A stretch of DNA of 14,297 nucleotides. Origin: Fibrobacteraceae bacterium. GTDB taxonomy: Bacteria > Fibrobacterota > Fibrobacteria > Fibrobacterales > Fibrobacteraceae. This document shows positions 13,160-14,297 of the stretch, piece after piece (the stretch's first letter is position 1; every line of letters begins with the position of its first letter). The position numbers and the translations under genes are program-made. The stretch is taken from positions 19,635 to 33,931 of the forward strand of contig JABUUT010000051.1 of NCBI GenBank assembly GCA_021443045.1, written 5' to 3'. The notes below the pieces were generated by a model. It saw only the letters and a list, made by a program, of their open reading frames with translations. It did not search any database and was not told where the DNA came from.

Positions 13160-14297
13160 ATGATTTGTACCCCAACTAGACTTTTTTGCTTACTCAGCTT
13201 GCTTTTATGTTATTGTAGTGATTCTTCTTTGGATAGCCATAACGGTACACCCTTGTCACCAAACGAGGAAGAAGCCTTACCAGAAGATATGGTTAAAGTG
13301 TTGTCTTCTGGGAAAAGTGTTTTGCTAGGAACCAATGATTCCAATGCCAAAAGTATGGAAAAACCTTCCATGAAAGTTGTTTTTTCCTACGATTTTTTCA
13401 TAGAAAAAAATGAGGTAACATGTGGCGAATTTAACACCCTAATGAAAAAAGAAACAGGATTACAGATAAATTGCAAAAATCCTCTTTTACCAGCCACCGA
13501 AATAACCTATTACGACGCGGTACTCTATGCCAACGCCCGTAGTAAGGCAGAAAAAAAAGACACTGCCTACACTTATTCTAGAGCCATATTCAACGATGCC
13601 AAAAACTGCACCTCATTGGAAGGGTTCAACCTACAAATGGATAAAGAAGCTTATCGGTTACCTACTGAAGCAGAGTGGACGCTGGTTGCTACAGAAGGAT
13701 GGGATCCTGAAAACGGATGGAATGCAGCTAACTCCAATTACACCCCCCAGCCCGTATGTACCGAAGCTCTAAAATTAAGCAGTGGTATTTGCGATATGGC
13801 CGGCAACGTAATGGAATGGGTAAACGATTGGCTTGGACATTTTCGCGACACAACCCTCAGCAACTATGTTGGTGCCCCCGATGGAGGTAGCCTTGGAGAA
13901 CGTGTGGTAAAGGGAGGCAGTTTTCGCAATAAAGCCTCAGCAGTTAATTTATACGCTCGCGGAGACGTCTACACAGTAACATCGTCCACAAAAGCCAATT
14001 ATGTCGGTTTTCGTCTTGCCTATGGGCGTATTCCAAACCCTGTGTGGATTAGCTCAAACGGGTTTGTTTCAGAGAGCCGAATTCTTCCTCTTGCCAACTC
14101 TAGCACAGTTGCCTCAAAAATAGGCTCCTACAATACAAAATTGGTTTTTCGCAAAGATGCCACAGGAAACTTAGCCTACATAGATTATTCCAGTGGCGTT
14201 CCATCTGTTGTCGAAATTCACGACACCCTAGAAGCATACCACCCCGACATTTCTCCTGATGGAAACCGGGTGGCTTTTTGCACCAAAATTGAGGGGG
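13160..14297 (+). CDS. FGE-like (SUMF1-type) lipoprotein with TolB/PD40-like part, 3' truncated
   Basis: The open frame runs off the window end after 379 residues. The N-terminus is a signal peptide with a Cys pair (LLCYCSDSS), probably a lipoprotein site at Cys19 although Tyr at -1 is unusual. Residues 75-290 match the formylglycine-generating-enzyme/sulfatase-modifying fold: KNEVTCGEFNTLM (83-95), ITYYDAVLYANARS (115-128), YRLPTEAEWTLVA (165-177), ICDMAGNVMEWVNDWLG (210-226), VVKGGSFRN (249-257) and NYVGFRLAYGR (280-290). True FGEs have Cys after GFR; here it is Leu, so formylglycine formation is unlikely. Near residue 360 HPDISPDGNRVAF starts a TolB/PD40-like propeller repeat. The arrangement recalls a Fibrobacter paralogous lipoprotein family (TIGR02171 from memory, unchecked). 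AAGGAG six bases before the ATG fixes the start. Function is unknown; a surface binding or structural role is plausible. Confidence 0.85.
   Translation, partial: MICTPTRLFCLLSLLLCYCSDSSLDSHNGTPLSPNEEEALPEDMVKVLSSGKSVLLGTNDSNAKSMEKPSMKVVFSYDFFIEKNEVTCGEFNTLMKKETGLQINCKNPLLPATEITYYDAVLYANARSKAEKKDTAYTYSRAIFNDAKNCTSLEGFNLQMDKEAYRLPTEAEWTLVATEGWDPENGWNAANSNYTPQPVCTEALKLSSGICDMAGNVMEWVNDWLGHFRDTTLSNYVGAPDGGSLGERVVKGGSFRNKASAVNLYARGDVYTVTSSTKANYVGFRLAYGRIPNPVWISSNGFVSESRILPLANSSTVASKIGSYNTKLVFRKDATGNLAYIDYSSGVPSVVEIHDTLEAYHPDISPDGNRVAFCTKIEG

Noticed and set aside
13527..13772. 81-codon plus-strand frame
   Set aside because: It is an out-of-frame shadow of the FGE-like lipoprotein, whose true frame is open from 13160 to the window end.

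Overview
The window looks like ordinary chromosome from a Fibrobacter-like bacterium (phylum Fibrobacterota). The strongest pointers are the truncated lipoprotein at the right end, which joins a formylglycine-generating-enzyme-like fold to a TolB/PD40-type propeller start and resembles a paralogous family I associate with Fibrobacter succinogenes, and the TGTCATCC-type palindromic intergenic repeats at the left end. The other genes are bacterial housekeeping genes and do not fix the taxonomy. I see no rRNA, tRNA, CRISPR array, transposase, phage gene or toxin-antitoxin pair.

Layout. Bases 1-350 are non-coding: three palindromic repeats at 81-83 bp spacing, then a strong hairpin terminator serving tex. 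The transcription accessory protein gene tex (351-2753, minus) faces away from a compact plus-strand set: a HIT-family hydrolase, recO (TTG start, 15 bp downstream) and panB (overlapping recO by 22 bp). A 280-bp AT-rich leader with A-tracts precedes a short, extremely basic protein made of 12 PAAAKK hexapeptides, closed by a hairpin terminator with a TTCG loop.

Next comes a tightly packed plus-strand operon: an unrecognised 140-aa acidic protein, a Ppx/GppA-family phosphatase, an RsuA/RluB-type pseudouridine synthase and an ApaH-like phosphoesterase. Gaps and overlaps are 13 bp, -11 bp and -4 bp, so translation is probably coupled. Two members (Ppx/GppA and ApaH-like) belong to families acting on polyphosphate or alarmone nucleotides.

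This operon ends exactly where a convergent minus-strand set ends. Read from its own start, that set is nadA (quinolinate synthase, NAD synthesis), a 228-aa predicted outer-membrane barrel protein, and a 397-aa predicted outer-membrane protein with a long acidic tail after its apparent last strand. Divergent from nadA is a short-form cstA transporter gene, and after it the truncated lipoprotein that runs off the window end.

I found no clearly new multi-gene system. The observations most worth a second look are the PAAAKK protein and its leader, the catalytically incomplete FGE-like lipoprotein, the acidic tail of the barrel protein, the covarying intergenic hairpins, and the ppx/rluB/apaH operon with its unrecognised first gene.
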